DNA of 64,000 bases. Source: Herbaspirillum sp. Sphag64. GTDB lineage: Bacteria > Pseudomonadota > Gammaproteobacteria > Burkholderiales > Burkholderiaceae_D. The notes under the pieces are model-generated. The model made no database searches. It saw only the letters and a list, made by a program, of their open reading frames with translations, and had not been told where the DNA came from. The stretch covers positions 62,001 through 126,000 of the forward strand of contig NZ_JACHYE010000006.1 in NCBI RefSeq assembly GCF_014192645.1, written 5' to 3'. The position numbers and the translations under genes are program-made. Below, in pieces: positions 33,413 through 41,129 of the stretch. Within the stretch, counting starts at the first letter, position 1. Every line of letters begins with the position of its first letter.

Positions 33413-33724
33413 ATGGCACTTATCCGCGTCATTACCGCCGTTCGTTACAATCCTCAGGGGCTGGTGCAATACGTGCGCTGGGGCTTGGCCAATACCACCA
33501 CCAACCGCTGGAAGGTCATGCCATCAGAAAGCCATGTCATTCATGTGCTGGAAGCCTTGAAATACGGGGAAGATGTGTGGACTGTGCTACCGGAGGGGGA
33601 GAAAGTGTTGCCGGGGCCAAGAGTACAGGCAATCAAGCTGCGGCCTGGCGTCAAGACCATTGCGATGATGCCAGCGACTGATGGCAAAAACGAGGTGACA
33701 CTGGCGCAACTACCCATTTTCTGA
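33413..33724 (+). CDS. hypothetical 103-residue protein
   Basis: The frame starts at ATG in a context without a strong ribosome binding site. The protein begins MALIRVITAVRYNPQGLV and contains VIHVLEALKYGEDVWTVLPEGEKVLPGPRVQAI, a pattern of short beta strands and turns that faintly recalls the DUF3892 group. It has no signal peptide or membrane span, and basic and hydrophobic residues are mixed as in a soluble domain. Function is unknown. It lies 44 bases after the binding protein gene and may be co-transcribed with it. Confidence 0.6.
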   Translation: MALIRVITAVRYNPQGLVQYVRWGLANTTTNRWKVMPSESHVIHVLEALKYGEDVWTVLPEGEKVLPGPRVQAIKLRPGVKTIAMMPATDGKNEVTLAQLPIF

Positions 33725-33834
33725 TGCCCTGCTGAAGGCATTGATGATGGTCGTGTTGCGCCAGCTTGGCAACGAGTGCAGCTGTTTCTACAGTTGCAGT
33801 TGCGTACCCTCGAAAGGAAGAGAACGACGCTAGC

Positions 33835-34368
33835 TTATTTTTTTGGGCGCCCAACCTTCAAAGGCGTCAGGCCAGCCAGCAATGTCTTGAGTTGGCCAGT
33901 TTCCAGCTTCTTGATCAGCGAAACGCCGATACGCAGCAAATCGCTTTTCTTGATTTCAAAGCCCACTTTCAGGCAATTCTTCTTCACCTGGCTCAGCACT
34001 GCATACTCGGTTTCGGGCATGGTGAAGCTGTCACGCACCTGCTTGACCTTCTTGAGCTTGAGTTCGGTTTTCTTTTCTGCCTTGAGCGGTGCCACTGCTT
34101 TGGCTGCCGGCTTGGTAACTTGCTTCAATGCGGGCTTGACTGCCGCTGGCAAAGACTTCTTCAATGCTGCCGGCGTTGTTTTGGCCAATACCTTCTTTGT
34201 TGTGCTTGCCTTTGCTGGTGCGGTCACCTTGCTTGCAGCAACTGGCTTCTTGGTCACAGGCTTCGTTGCTACTTTGGTAGCTACTTTGGCTGGCGCTTTG
34301 GTGACGGTTTTTGCGACAGCTTTTTTCAAGCTTGTTGTTGTCGGGGTGGCGGCTTTGCTGGTTGCCAT
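33835..34368 (-). CDS. Lys/Ala-rich (histone H1-like) protein with a ribbon-helix-helix-like C-terminal domain
   Basis: The 177-residue basic protein has two parts. Residues 1 to about 105 are low-complexity Lys/Ala/Thr/Val/Pro (for example KKAVAKTVTKAPAKVATK), like the tail of eukaryotic H1 and bacterial H1-like proteins. Residues about 110-177 look like a ribbon-helix-helix unit: strand SFTMPETE, helix YAVLSQVKKNCLKVG, turn and helix KKSDLLRIGVSLIKKL, ending KVGRPKK, an AT-hook-like GRP core. AGGAG seven bases before ATG sets the start. It probably binds DNA as a nucleoid-associated protein; the targets are unknown. The upstream region is very AT-rich. Confidence 0.7.
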   Translation of the reverse strand: MATSKAATPTTTSLKKAVAKTVTKAPAKVATKVATKPVTKKPVAASKVTAPAKASTTKKVLAKTTPAALKKSLPAAVKPALKQVTKPAAKAVAPLKAEKKTELKLKKVKQVRDSFTMPETEYAVLSQVKKNCLKVGFEIKKSDLLRIGVSLIKKLETGQLKTLLAGLTPLKVGRPKK

Positions 34369-34503
34369 AATGGCTCCTGAAATAATAATATAAACAATAT
34401 ATATATTTCCATCATGCTTGGCAATCGTAACGTGCATTGCTTGAATCATGTGAAAACAATGATTGCATTTCTTGTTCATGTGAACATGAATCAGATACTG
34501 ATA

Positions 34504-35256
34504 TTACTCCTCTGAAGTGAGCCATCGGCGTACTTGCTCCACCACCCAGTCCGGTGCATCCAGTGTCAGGTCATGACCGGCGTCTGGCTGGATGCGTAAT
34601 GGCGCTTGCCAATGGTCATGCAGCGCCAGTGAGCAACGCGGGTTGACCAGTCGATCGCCGCCGCCACTGAGTATCAGCAATGCAACTGAGGACGGTGGTG
34701 GTTGTGCACGGTAGCGCAGTGCAGCAAGCAACTGGCGCAAGACATTCATAAGCTGCACCGGACGTTGTCTGGCAAAGTGTATCCAGGATTGCAGCAGCTC
34801 ATCTGGCGCCGCACGATTGCTGGTCAGCCGCAGTATCGTGCGCTCACGTGTCGGATAATTGGTCGGATCGCAAAGCAATCCAATCAGGCTTGCATATTGT
34901 TGCGGTCGCAACCGATGATAAAAGGGGCTGTAAGGACGCAAGCTGGTATTGATCAACACCGCACCTGCAACCTCCTTTGGATAGCGCGAAGCCCAGTCGC
35001 TTGCAACCATGCCGCCAAGTGAGAGTGCTAGCAAGTGGTAGGGTGAGGGGATGCCTAGTGCATGACATTGTTGCCGACAGTGTTCCGTCATCGCCGCGAT
35101 CGTGCCTGGACTGCGCTCTTGATGATGGCTGCCGTTACCGGGAAGATCCAATGTCAGAATCTGCGCCCCGGGTATTCCGACCGCCAGCACCTGTGGGAAA
35201 TCTCCCCAATGGCGCGCCTCACGCATCAGGCCGCGCAGCAGGATCCATGTGCTCAT
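34504..35256 (-). CDS. alpha/beta-hydrolase
   Basis: The 250-residue protein has an alpha/beta-hydrolase fold: WILLRGLMREARHWGDFPQVL (an unusual RGLMRE in place of the HG oxyanion motif), LTLDLPGNG, nucleophile elbow LALSLGGMVASDW, an Asp in LSGGGDRLVNP and the late His in DAGHDLTLDAPDWV. The catalytic triad therefore seems complete. The substrate is unknown. I start at MSTWILL because that ATG overlaps the stop of the upstream M14 peptidase gene (ATGA). A longer frame would extend through the end of that gene. Confidence 0.82.
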   Translation of the reverse strand: MSTWILLRGLMREARHWGDFPQVLAVGIPGAQILTLDLPGNGSHHQERSPGTIAAMTEHCRQQCHALGIPSPYHLLALSLGGMVASDWASRYPKEVAGAVLINTSLRPYSPFYHRLRPQQYASLIGLLCDPTNYPTRERTILRLTSNRAAPDELLQSWIHFARQRPVQLMNVLRQLLAALRYRAQPPPSSVALLILSGGGDRLVNPRCSLALHDHWQAPLRIQPDAGHDLTLDAPDWVVEQVRRWLTSEE

Positions 35257-36230
35257 GGCATCTTGCCGCCATCGGCGGGCAGCCAATGTTGATGCGCAAA
35301 CGCTGCTCTGGTGAGGAAGTCGAACCACAACAGATGGCTGCGCTGCACGCGCTGCAGGCGATGGGGAGCATTGGGATTGAAGATGCCATCGAGTGAGAAC
35401 AGCTGGCGTGGATTTTTCTTGACCCAGCGCCATGACCCCATTTCCAGTGTGAGCGGCAGAAATACTTTGTCCTTACCCGAAATACTCTCCAGGTACAGAT
35501 AATCCCAAAGGTCACCATGGGTCAGATATTGTTGGCTTTGTGGTTCAAACACATAGTGGTGATCGGCATAGGTTTGGCAAAACAGCGACTCCAGTGCCGC
35601 GATCTGAGGTAGATGGCGGATAGGCTGCGCGCTGTGTGCAAACGGAAACCAGATGCGATCCTGCAGGCCGAACCCGGAGTGACAATCCAGCGCGATGCTG
35701 AAGTGCCGGCTGGTCAGCTCCTGGCGTACCACGTCGCACAGGGCCTGCGCTTCCGCCTCCATCGGTTCGTTGATCGCGCCACGGTACCAGGGCAAGCGGC
35801 GACTCAGGCGCTGGCCACCAACCAGAAAGGACGCTCTCTCCACCGAATCGATCGGGGCATTGCGCATCAGATCGACTCCTTGCGGATTAGCGCGCGTGTT
35901 GTTCCACATGCCGGCGGGATTGACCAATGGCATGAATACCAGCCTTACTGACTGCAGTTGATGATGTAGCGTAGCATCCCATTTGAGACGGCTCAGCAGG
36001 CTGCGTAAAAATGCCAGCAAGACGCGGGTGCCAATCCGTTCCAGACCGTGCACGCCACCAAAGAAGCCAACAGTTGGTGCGTCGGGGTTGTCGCTTCCCA
36101 TGCTCAGTACATGGACCGGGAAGGTGTTTCCCTTAAAGCTGACGACGCAGGCGGAGCGGGTGCGCAACAAAGGGGCACCAGCCTCGATGATGCGCTCCAG
36201 TTCACTCAATTCAGGCAGTTTCGGATCCAT
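35253..36230 (-). CDS. M14-family zinc carboxypeptidase-like protein
   Basis: The 325-residue protein shows the M14 metal site: HGLE in FFGGVHGLERIGTR (His and Glu ligands) and the third His in ALDCHSGFGLQ; the catalytic Glu is in LTLEMGSWRW. NNTRANPQGVDLMRN includes the substrate-binding Asn-Arg. There is no signal peptide, so it acts in the cytoplasm, perhaps on peptides or amidated small molecules, as in the DUF2817/AstE-like branch. It is coupled to the alpha/beta-hydrolase by ATGA overlap, and the two may act in one pathway. Confidence 0.82.
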   Translation of the reverse strand: MDPKLPELSELERIIEAGAPLLRTRSACVVSFKGNTFPVHVLSMGSDNPDAPTVGFFGGVHGLERIGTRVLLAFLRSLLSRLKWDATLHHQLQSVRLVFMPLVNPAGMWNNTRANPQGVDLMRNAPIDSVERASFLVGGQRLSRRLPWYRGAINEPMEAEAQALCDVVRQELTSRHFSIALDCHSGFGLQDRIWFPFAHSAQPIRHLPQIAALESLFCQTYADHHYVFEPQSQQYLTHGDLWDYLYLESISGKDKVFLPLTLEMGSWRWVKKNPRQLFSLDGIFNPNAPHRLQRVQRSHLLWFDFLTRAAFAHQHWLPADGGKMP

Positions 36231-36496
36231 CTGATGATTGTCTCTTTATCTTGTTTTGAGCGCACTGAAATCGGTTGTGTAGGGCAGCGCGGCAACAAAT
36301 TCGCAACAATAATGAACGTCGGCAATCGCTACCAATACCTTAGAAAAATGACATCTTGATGTAATCATCGCTTTCGTCATCCCGGCCTGATAGAGCGGCA
36401 GGATTTTGGGAAGCAGTGGTCTTATTCAATTTACAATATGGACTTTTGTGGTTGCATAATCCGCGCCAGTGACTTTTTTGAAGATGAGCTAACACG

Positions 36497-38149
36497 ATGA
36501 GCAGTATCAGTCCCCTGGCCGGTCAGCGTGCCGCCACGTCCTCCCTGGTTGATGTGCCAGGGCTGGTGACCAGCTATTACAGTTTGCAGCCCGATCCGGT
36601 GATATCTGCACAGCAGGTTGCGTTTGGTACGTCTGGCCATCGCGGCCGTTCACAGCAGCACAGTTTTAACGAATGGCATGTGCTGGCGATGGCCCAGGCG
36701 ATCTGTGACTATCGCGCTGCACATCAGATACGCGGCCCGCTGTTCCTTGGTATCGATACCCATGCGCTGTCGACTCCTGCGTTGGCGACCACACTGGAGG
36801 TTTTGGCGGCGAACGGCGTGCAGACCATGATTGCCCGCGGCGCATCGACACCTTACACCCCGACCCCCGCTATCTCGCACGCGATTTTGTTGCATAACCG
36901 CACACATCCGACGGCGCTGGCAGACGGTATCGTGATTACGCCATCCCACAATCCACCTGACAATGGTGGCTATAAATACAACACAAGTCATGGCGGCCCG
37001 GCCGACACGGTCGTCACCAGCTGGATCGAAACCCGCGCCAATCAGTATTTGCGTGATGCGTTGTGCGGCGTGAAGAGGATCAGCTACGAGCGTGCCTTGC
37101 GCGCTGCCAGCACCCATCGATACGATTATCTGGATGCCTATGTTGGTGATTTGCCCAGCGTCATTGATCTTGCTGCCATTCGCGATGCCGGTGTACGTAT
37201 TGGCGTCGATCCGATGGGAGGCGCTGGCGTACATTACTGGAGCGCAATTGCGGATCGTTTCAATCTGCAGCTGGAGTTGCTCAATACTGAGGTTGATCCG
37301 ACGTTCCGATTTGTACCGCAGGACTGGGATGGTCAGATCCGCATGGATCCTTCATCACCGCACGCCATGCATGCGCTGATTGCGGTCAGGGAGCGCTTTG
37401 ATATGGCGTTTGCCTGCGATACCGATCATGACCGCCATGGCATCGTAACCCGCAGTGCCGGACTGATGCCGTCGAATCACTATCTAGTGACAGCGGTCTG
37501 GTATCTGTTCAATCACCGGCCAGGCTGGCGTGCTACCACCGGGATTGGCAAAACGCTGGTCAGCAGTCAGATGATCGACCGGGTGGCTGCGCAGCTCAAG
37601 CGCCCATTGCAGGAAATGCCGATCGGCTTTAAATGGTTTGTCGACGGCCTCGCCGATGGCACACTGGGCTTTGCCTGCGAAGAGAGTGCCGGTGCGGTCT
37701 TTTTACGCTTTGATGGCACGCCCTGGAGTACCGACAAAGACGGCATCACTGCCGGTTTGCTGGCTGCAGAGATGACGGCGCGTACCGGTCGCGATCCTGG
37801 TCAGATCTACGATGATCTGACTGCGCAGCTGGGTCGTCCCTATAACGGGCGGATCGAGGCTGCGGCAAGTCCTGAGCAAAAGCGCCTGTTATCACGCCTG
37901 TCGGCCGATAACGTCCGTTCGGCAGAGCTGGCTGGTGAGCCCATTCGGCAAGTCCTGACGACGGCGTCAGCCAATGGCAAGTCGTTCGGTGGTGTCAAGA
38001 TCGTGACCGATAACGGCTGGTTTGCGGCGCGTCCATCGGGCACCGAGGATATCTACAAGATTTATGCAGAGAGCTTCCGCGACCCAGCGCATCTGGAGTG
38101 CATTTTTGCCGCTGCACAAGATATCGTCACTCAGGCATTGGCCGGTTGA
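36497..38149 (+). CDS. pgm: phosphoglucomutase (alpha-D-glucose phosphate-specific)
   Basis: The 550-residue enzyme interconverts glucose 1-phosphate and glucose 6-phosphate for glycogen, trehalose and surface polysaccharide metabolism. All four active-site loops are visible: phosphoserine loop TPSHNPPDNGGYKYN, metal loop DTDHDRHGIV, sugar loop EESAGAVFLRFDG, and phosphate loop RPSGTEDIYKIYAES. Length fits the bacterial Pgm type. The start ATG has a weak AGATGAG upstream. No glycogen or trehalose genes adjoin it. Confidence 0.95.
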   Translation: MSSISPLAGQRAATSSLVDVPGLVTSYYSLQPDPVISAQQVAFGTSGHRGRSQQHSFNEWHVLAMAQAICDYRAAHQIRGPLFLGIDTHALSTPALATTLEVLAANGVQTMIARGASTPYTPTPAISHAILLHNRTHPTALADGIVITPSHNPPDNGGYKYNTSHGGPADTVVTSWIETRANQYLRDALCGVKRISYERALRAASTHRYDYLDAYVGDLPSVIDLAAIRDAGVRIGVDPMGGAGVHYWSAIADRFNLQLELLNTEVDPTFRFVPQDWDGQIRMDPSSPHAMHALIAVRERFDMAFACDTDHDRHGIVTRSAGLMPSNHYLVTAVWYLFNHRPGWRATTGIGKTLVSSQMIDRVAAQLKRPLQEMPIGFKWFVDGLADGTLGFACEESAGAVFLRFDGTPWSTDKDGITAGLLAAEMTARTGRDPGQIYDDLTAQLGRPYNGRIEAAASPEQKRLLSRLSADNVRSAELAGEPIRQVLTTASANGKSFGGVKIVTDNGWFAARPSGTEDIYKIYAESFRDPAHLECIFAAAQDIVTQALAG

Positions 38150-38162
38150 GTACGACGCTAAT

Positions 38163-38194
38163 CACCGTGCGCAGCTATCGCGTTGCGCATGGTG
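38163..38194 (+). terminator. strong hairpin after pgm
   Basis: CACCGTGCGCA (38163-38173) pairs with TGCGCATGGTG (38184-38194) across a 10-base loop, 11 pairs with one G-T. It begins 14 bases past the pgm stop. There is no T-run after it, so it may stabilise the 3' end rather than terminate by itself. Confidence 0.5.
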
Positions 38195-38249
38195 CGTGGT
38201 GATAAGTGCTGATCATTTGCACTAATGGTCTGCAATCGGCGCTAGTAGC

Positions 38250-38262
38250 AAAACTACATAAA
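38250..38262 (+). repeat. direct repeat copy 1 (AAAACTACATAAA)
   Basis: The 13-base sequence is identical to that at 38376-38388, 126 bases downstream; both are preceded by a CTAGTA motif. They lie upstream of the chemoreceptor gene and may be binding sites for its regulator. Confidence 0.6.
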
Positions 38263-38375
38263 CTACATTCCTTTCTTTTACCTCGTTCTTTTTATTTTTG
38301 CAGGAATTCGCGATATTTTCAGAAAATTTCTGGAAATTAAGTCCCCCCTATGCCAGAATCTCAAAAAAAACTAGT

Positions 38376-38388
38376 AAAACTACATAAA
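38376..38388 (+). repeat. direct repeat copy 2 (AAAACTACATAAA)
   Basis: Second exact copy, about 100 bases before the chemoreceptor start and close to where its promoter should be. Confidence 0.6.
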
Positions 38389-38490
38389 ATAGCCTGATCC
38401 GGTATGTGCTTTCCTTGGTTTGCCGGCCTGGATCATGGCCATGTCATGACGCTTCAGGGTGCTTCATGGCATGTAACAGGAGACACTTGC

Positions 38491-40188
38491 ATGAAATTTC
38501 CCGCGCTTCGGATCGGTCTTCGTTTGTCGTTGTGCTTTGGTTTGATTCTCGTGTTGATGGCGGCGGTGACGGCACTGGCCGGTTTTTCCAATCATCGTGC
38601 CCAGCAGCAACTGGCGCAATCGTTACGTCATACCAATGGCAAGTCCGGGATTGCAGCAGCGATGCGTCAGAGTCTGTTTCGTCAGGGGCAGGCGGCGCGC
38701 AATATCGGCACGCTCAATGATCTGTTTCGGATGCAAAAGGAAATGACCGGTATCGTGGCAGAGCGTGCCCGTTACCGGCTCAATCAGACGGCGCTGGTCA
38801 ATGCCGGGCTGACTGCGCCGGAGCAAGCGATTGTTCAAGAGATGCAGGCGCTGGATCAGCGCAGCGAGCCATTGATCAGTCAGGCTGCCGAGTTTGCCGC
38901 TGGTTTCAATGCCGGTCAGGCCAGCAAATTGCTCAATGCGCAGGTTGCGCCGTTGCAGACGCAGTGGCTGGAGGCCATCGATAAACTGGTGCAGTTACAG
39001 CAACAACAGATTCAGCATGACCTTGATGCCTATGCCGAGAGTAGTCGCAATATTACGCTGCTGACCATCGTGATCTGTGGTGCCGCCATGGTGTTGGCGG
39101 GGCTGGTGGCGTGGCGTCTCAACCGCAGCATTACCCGTCCACTCAATCAGGCCGTGGAGCTGGCAAGCCGGGTAGCTGCCGGGGATCTGACGGCCTACAT
39201 TGCGCCAGGCAATAATGATGAAACCGGGCAACTGTTGCGCGCCCTGCGCAGCATGAACCAGAGTCTGCAGCGGGCGGTGGGACAGGTACGCTTTGGTGCG
39301 CAAAGCATGTTCGATGTGACACAGCAAACGGCGAGCGGCAATCGTGATCTGGCCGAGCGCACCGATGCGCAGGCTGAGTCGTTGCGGCAGACCGCAGATG
39401 CAATGAAAGAATTGAGCGGGCTGGTCAGTCGCAACACGGCGCAGGTTGGTGATGCGAATCAGTTGGCCCGGTCGGCGGCCGATGTGGCCTCGCGCGGCGG
39501 CGAGATCGTGGCGTCAGTGGTTGGCACGATGACCTCGATCAAGGATAGTTCGCGGCGCGTCGTCGACATTATTTCCGTGATTGACGGTATTGCCTTTCAG
39601 ACCAATATTCTGGCGCTGAATGCGGCGGTAGAGGCTGCCCGCGCTGGTGAAACTGGTCGCGGCTTTGCGGTGGTGGCCACCGAAGTGCGCCAACTGGCCA
39701 TGCGTAGTGCCGCTGCTGCCAAGGAAATCAAGACCCTGATTGGCGCGTCAGTGGATAGTATCGATGCGGGCAGTCTGCAAGTTGACGACGCTGGTCGTAC
39801 CATGCACGAGATTGTTGATTCTGTCGGGCAGGTCGTCACCATCATGGACCAGATTGCCGCGGCCAGTGATGCTCAGAACCACGGTATTGCAGAGCTGAAT
39901 CAGTCGCTGGCGCAGATTGATGCGGTCACCCGTAACAATGCCACGCTGGTGGCACAGGCTGCGCAGGCCACGGCGGAGTTGCAGCAGCAGGCGCAAAATC
40001 TGTGGCAAGCGGTTGGTACCTTTCAGTTGGGCGAGGAAGATTCTGCGGCATTGTCGGCTCGAAGCGGGGTATCGCCGGTGGAGTTGATGACGGCACAGGA
40101 AGGTGATGCGCATCAGAGCGCCGGCCTTCCTGATGTGGCAGCATTGGCGATCAACTCTGCCGGTGAGTATTCGCGTCTTGCTGTATAG
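38491..40188 (+). CDS. methyl-accepting chemotaxis protein
   Basis: The 565-residue receptor has membrane helix 1 (IGLRLSLCFGLILVLMAAVTAL), a periplasmic four-helix-bundle type ligand domain (about 35-190), helix 2 (TIVICGAAMVLAGLVAW), HAMP, and a signalling domain with the hairpin tip DGIAFQTNILALNAAVEAARAGETGRGFAVVATEVRQL. It lacks the C-terminal CheR-binding pentapeptide. I start at MKFPAL because AGGAG stands eight bases upstream; an ATG 29 codons earlier lacks a site and would precede the membrane helix with a polar stretch. The ligand is unknown. Confidence 0.92.
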   Translation: MKFPALRIGLRLSLCFGLILVLMAAVTALAGFSNHRAQQQLAQSLRHTNGKSGIAAAMRQSLFRQGQAARNIGTLNDLFRMQKEMTGIVAERARYRLNQTALVNAGLTAPEQAIVQEMQALDQRSEPLISQAAEFAAGFNAGQASKLLNAQVAPLQTQWLEAIDKLVQLQQQQIQHDLDAYAESSRNITLLTIVICGAAMVLAGLVAWRLNRSITRPLNQAVELASRVAAGDLTAYIAPGNNDETGQLLRALRSMNQSLQRAVGQVRFGAQSMFDVTQQTASGNRDLAERTDAQAESLRQTADAMKELSGLVSRNTAQVGDANQLARSAADVASRGGEIVASVVGTMTSIKDSSRRVVDIISVIDGIAFQTNILALNAAVEAARAGETGRGFAVVATEVRQLAMRSAAAAKEIKTLIGASVDSIDAGSLQVDDAGRTMHEIVDSVGQVVTIMDQIAAASDAQNHGIAELNQSLAQIDAVTRNNATLVAQAAQATAELQQQAQNLWQAVGTFQLGEEDSAALSARSGVSPVELMTAQEGDAHQSAGLPDVAALAINSAGEYSRLAV

Positions 40189-40244
40189 CAACCTTTAGTA
40201 ACGCTCCTCAATGTTGTTTGTCCGGACGGCATCGCTCCCGTTGG

Positions 40245-40265
40245 GGCGGTGCACAGTACCGCCTT
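40245..40265 (+). terminator. hairpin after the chemoreceptor gene
   Basis: GGCGGT (40245-40250) pairs with ACCGCC (40258-40263) across 7 bases, then TT. It is 57 bases past the stop. The T-run is too short for a firm terminator call. Confidence 0.35.
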
Positions 40266-40431
40266 GGCCGGCTTGCTCAGCTTGCCAGAAGCTGCCGCCC
40301 CACCTATACTCCCGCGATAGCATTGCCTAGGGTAGCCAATACTTTTTCTGGTATTGGTTTTAAACGGGAAGTCGGTGCGTTTGTCTCTTAAAGTTGCTCT
40401 TCTCAAGTCATCTTCATTTATTTTTGTTGTG

Positions 40432-40606
40432 ACGGCGGTTGGTGCAATTGTTGTGTAGACGGGTAATGCCGACGCTGCCCCCGCAACGGTAAGCGAATCC
40501 GTGAATCCGCACGCAGCCACTGTGCCGTCAGGCATGGGAAGGCGCGGTTTCCGACACTGCATTGATCAGTGTCATTCGTCAGCCCGGAGACCGGCCCCTG
40601 GCATAC
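40432..40606 (+). promoter_or_regulatory. cobalamin riboswitch
   Basis: The conserved core is present in order: GGTTGGTGCA at the 5' side, the GGGTAATGCCG...GCTGCCCCCGCAACGGTAAGCG block, the B12 box AGCCACTG at 40516-40523, and GTCAGCCCGGAGACCGGCC near the 3' end. It precedes a cobalamin biosynthesis operon of about 22 kb, which it should repress when adenosylcobalamin is plentiful. Confidence 0.92.
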
Positions 40607-40657
40607 GACAAGTTTTGCATCGCGGAGGGCGATCGACGGACAGCTCAGACAGGCGTG

Positions 40658-40672
40658 CCACCGCGGGTGGCT
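40658..40672 (+). promoter_or_regulatory. hairpin downstream of the riboswitch
   Basis: GCCACC (40658-40663) and GGTGGC (40667-40672) form a six-pair stem with a GCG loop, followed by a T/G-rich but not uniform stretch. It is about 110 bases before the first gene and could be the expression-platform terminator, though imperfect. Confidence 0.45.
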
Positions 40673-40784
40673 TGCTTGTATTTGCTTTGTCTGAATCCCT
40701 TCCGTTTTGCATCGTTGAACAATGAATGCCATGACGCCGATCCGTTCTTGCGGGGCAGCATGGTGCTTTGAGTAGGGACAACCC

Positions 40785-41129
40785 ATGAGAACCCACCAGC
40801 GACATGTGCTGATGTGCACTGGTCCGCGCTGTACCGACAACGGGGTGTTGTCCGCAGCGATGTTTGCCGTCCTCGGCGAACAGATTGATGCGCGTCCGGA
40901 GCTCAAGGTCAAGCGCACCCGCACCCATTGCATGGTGGCCTGCAAATCGCAGGCGGCTGTGCTGGTGGTTTATCCGGAGGGTGTCTGGTATCGCTGCAAG
41001 GATGCGGCTGCCATCGAGCGTGTGGTGGCCGAGCATCTGGCCGAAGGACGCGAAGTCACTGATCTGGTGTTTCATCGGCTTGGCGAGGGTGATGTCGGTT
41101 TGGCGCTGGAGGAGATGCCGAATGTCTGA
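40785..41129 (+). CDS. thioredoxin-like [2Fe-2S] ferredoxin of the cobalamin operon (CbiW-like)
   Basis: The 114-residue protein has a thioredoxin-like [2Fe-2S] ferredoxin pattern: cysteines in [10 protein letters not shown] near the start and HCMVACK about 40 residues on. Such proteins occur in cobalamin loci as possible electron donors for corrin-ring reduction or for the chelatase; a direct role is not proven. It is the first gene after the riboswitch, with AGGGA six bases before ATG, and its stop overlaps the cobN start. Confidence 0.75.
   Translation: MRTHQRHVLMCTGPRCTDNGVLSAAMFAVLGEQIDARPELKVKRTRTHCMVACKSQAAVLVVYPEGVWYRCKDAAAIERVVAEHLAEGREVTDLVFHRLGEGDVGLALEEMPNV

Larger units (their letters stand above)
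38150..38490. other. intergenic region between pgm and a chemoreceptor gene
   Basis: No gene is seen. The region holds a strong hairpin close to pgm, two identical 13-base direct repeats, a C6 and an A8 tract (around 38343 and 38363), and T-rich stretches. The repeats are listed separately. Confidence 0.5.

Noticed and set aside
38343..38370. Homopolymer tracts as phase-variation switches
   Set aside because: The C6 and A8 runs lie between genes with no coding frame across them and are too short to be convincing.
38371..38400. Sigma-28 promoter for the chemoreceptor gene
   Set aside because: TAAA and GCCTGATCC are present, but spacing and -10 do not fit the consensus seen clearly before the yjfB gene.
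40864..41121. N-terminal extension of CobN by 86 codons
   Set aside because: This part reads through the ferredoxin gene in another frame. The ATG at 41122 has a strong GGAGGAG site and matches the normal CobN start.
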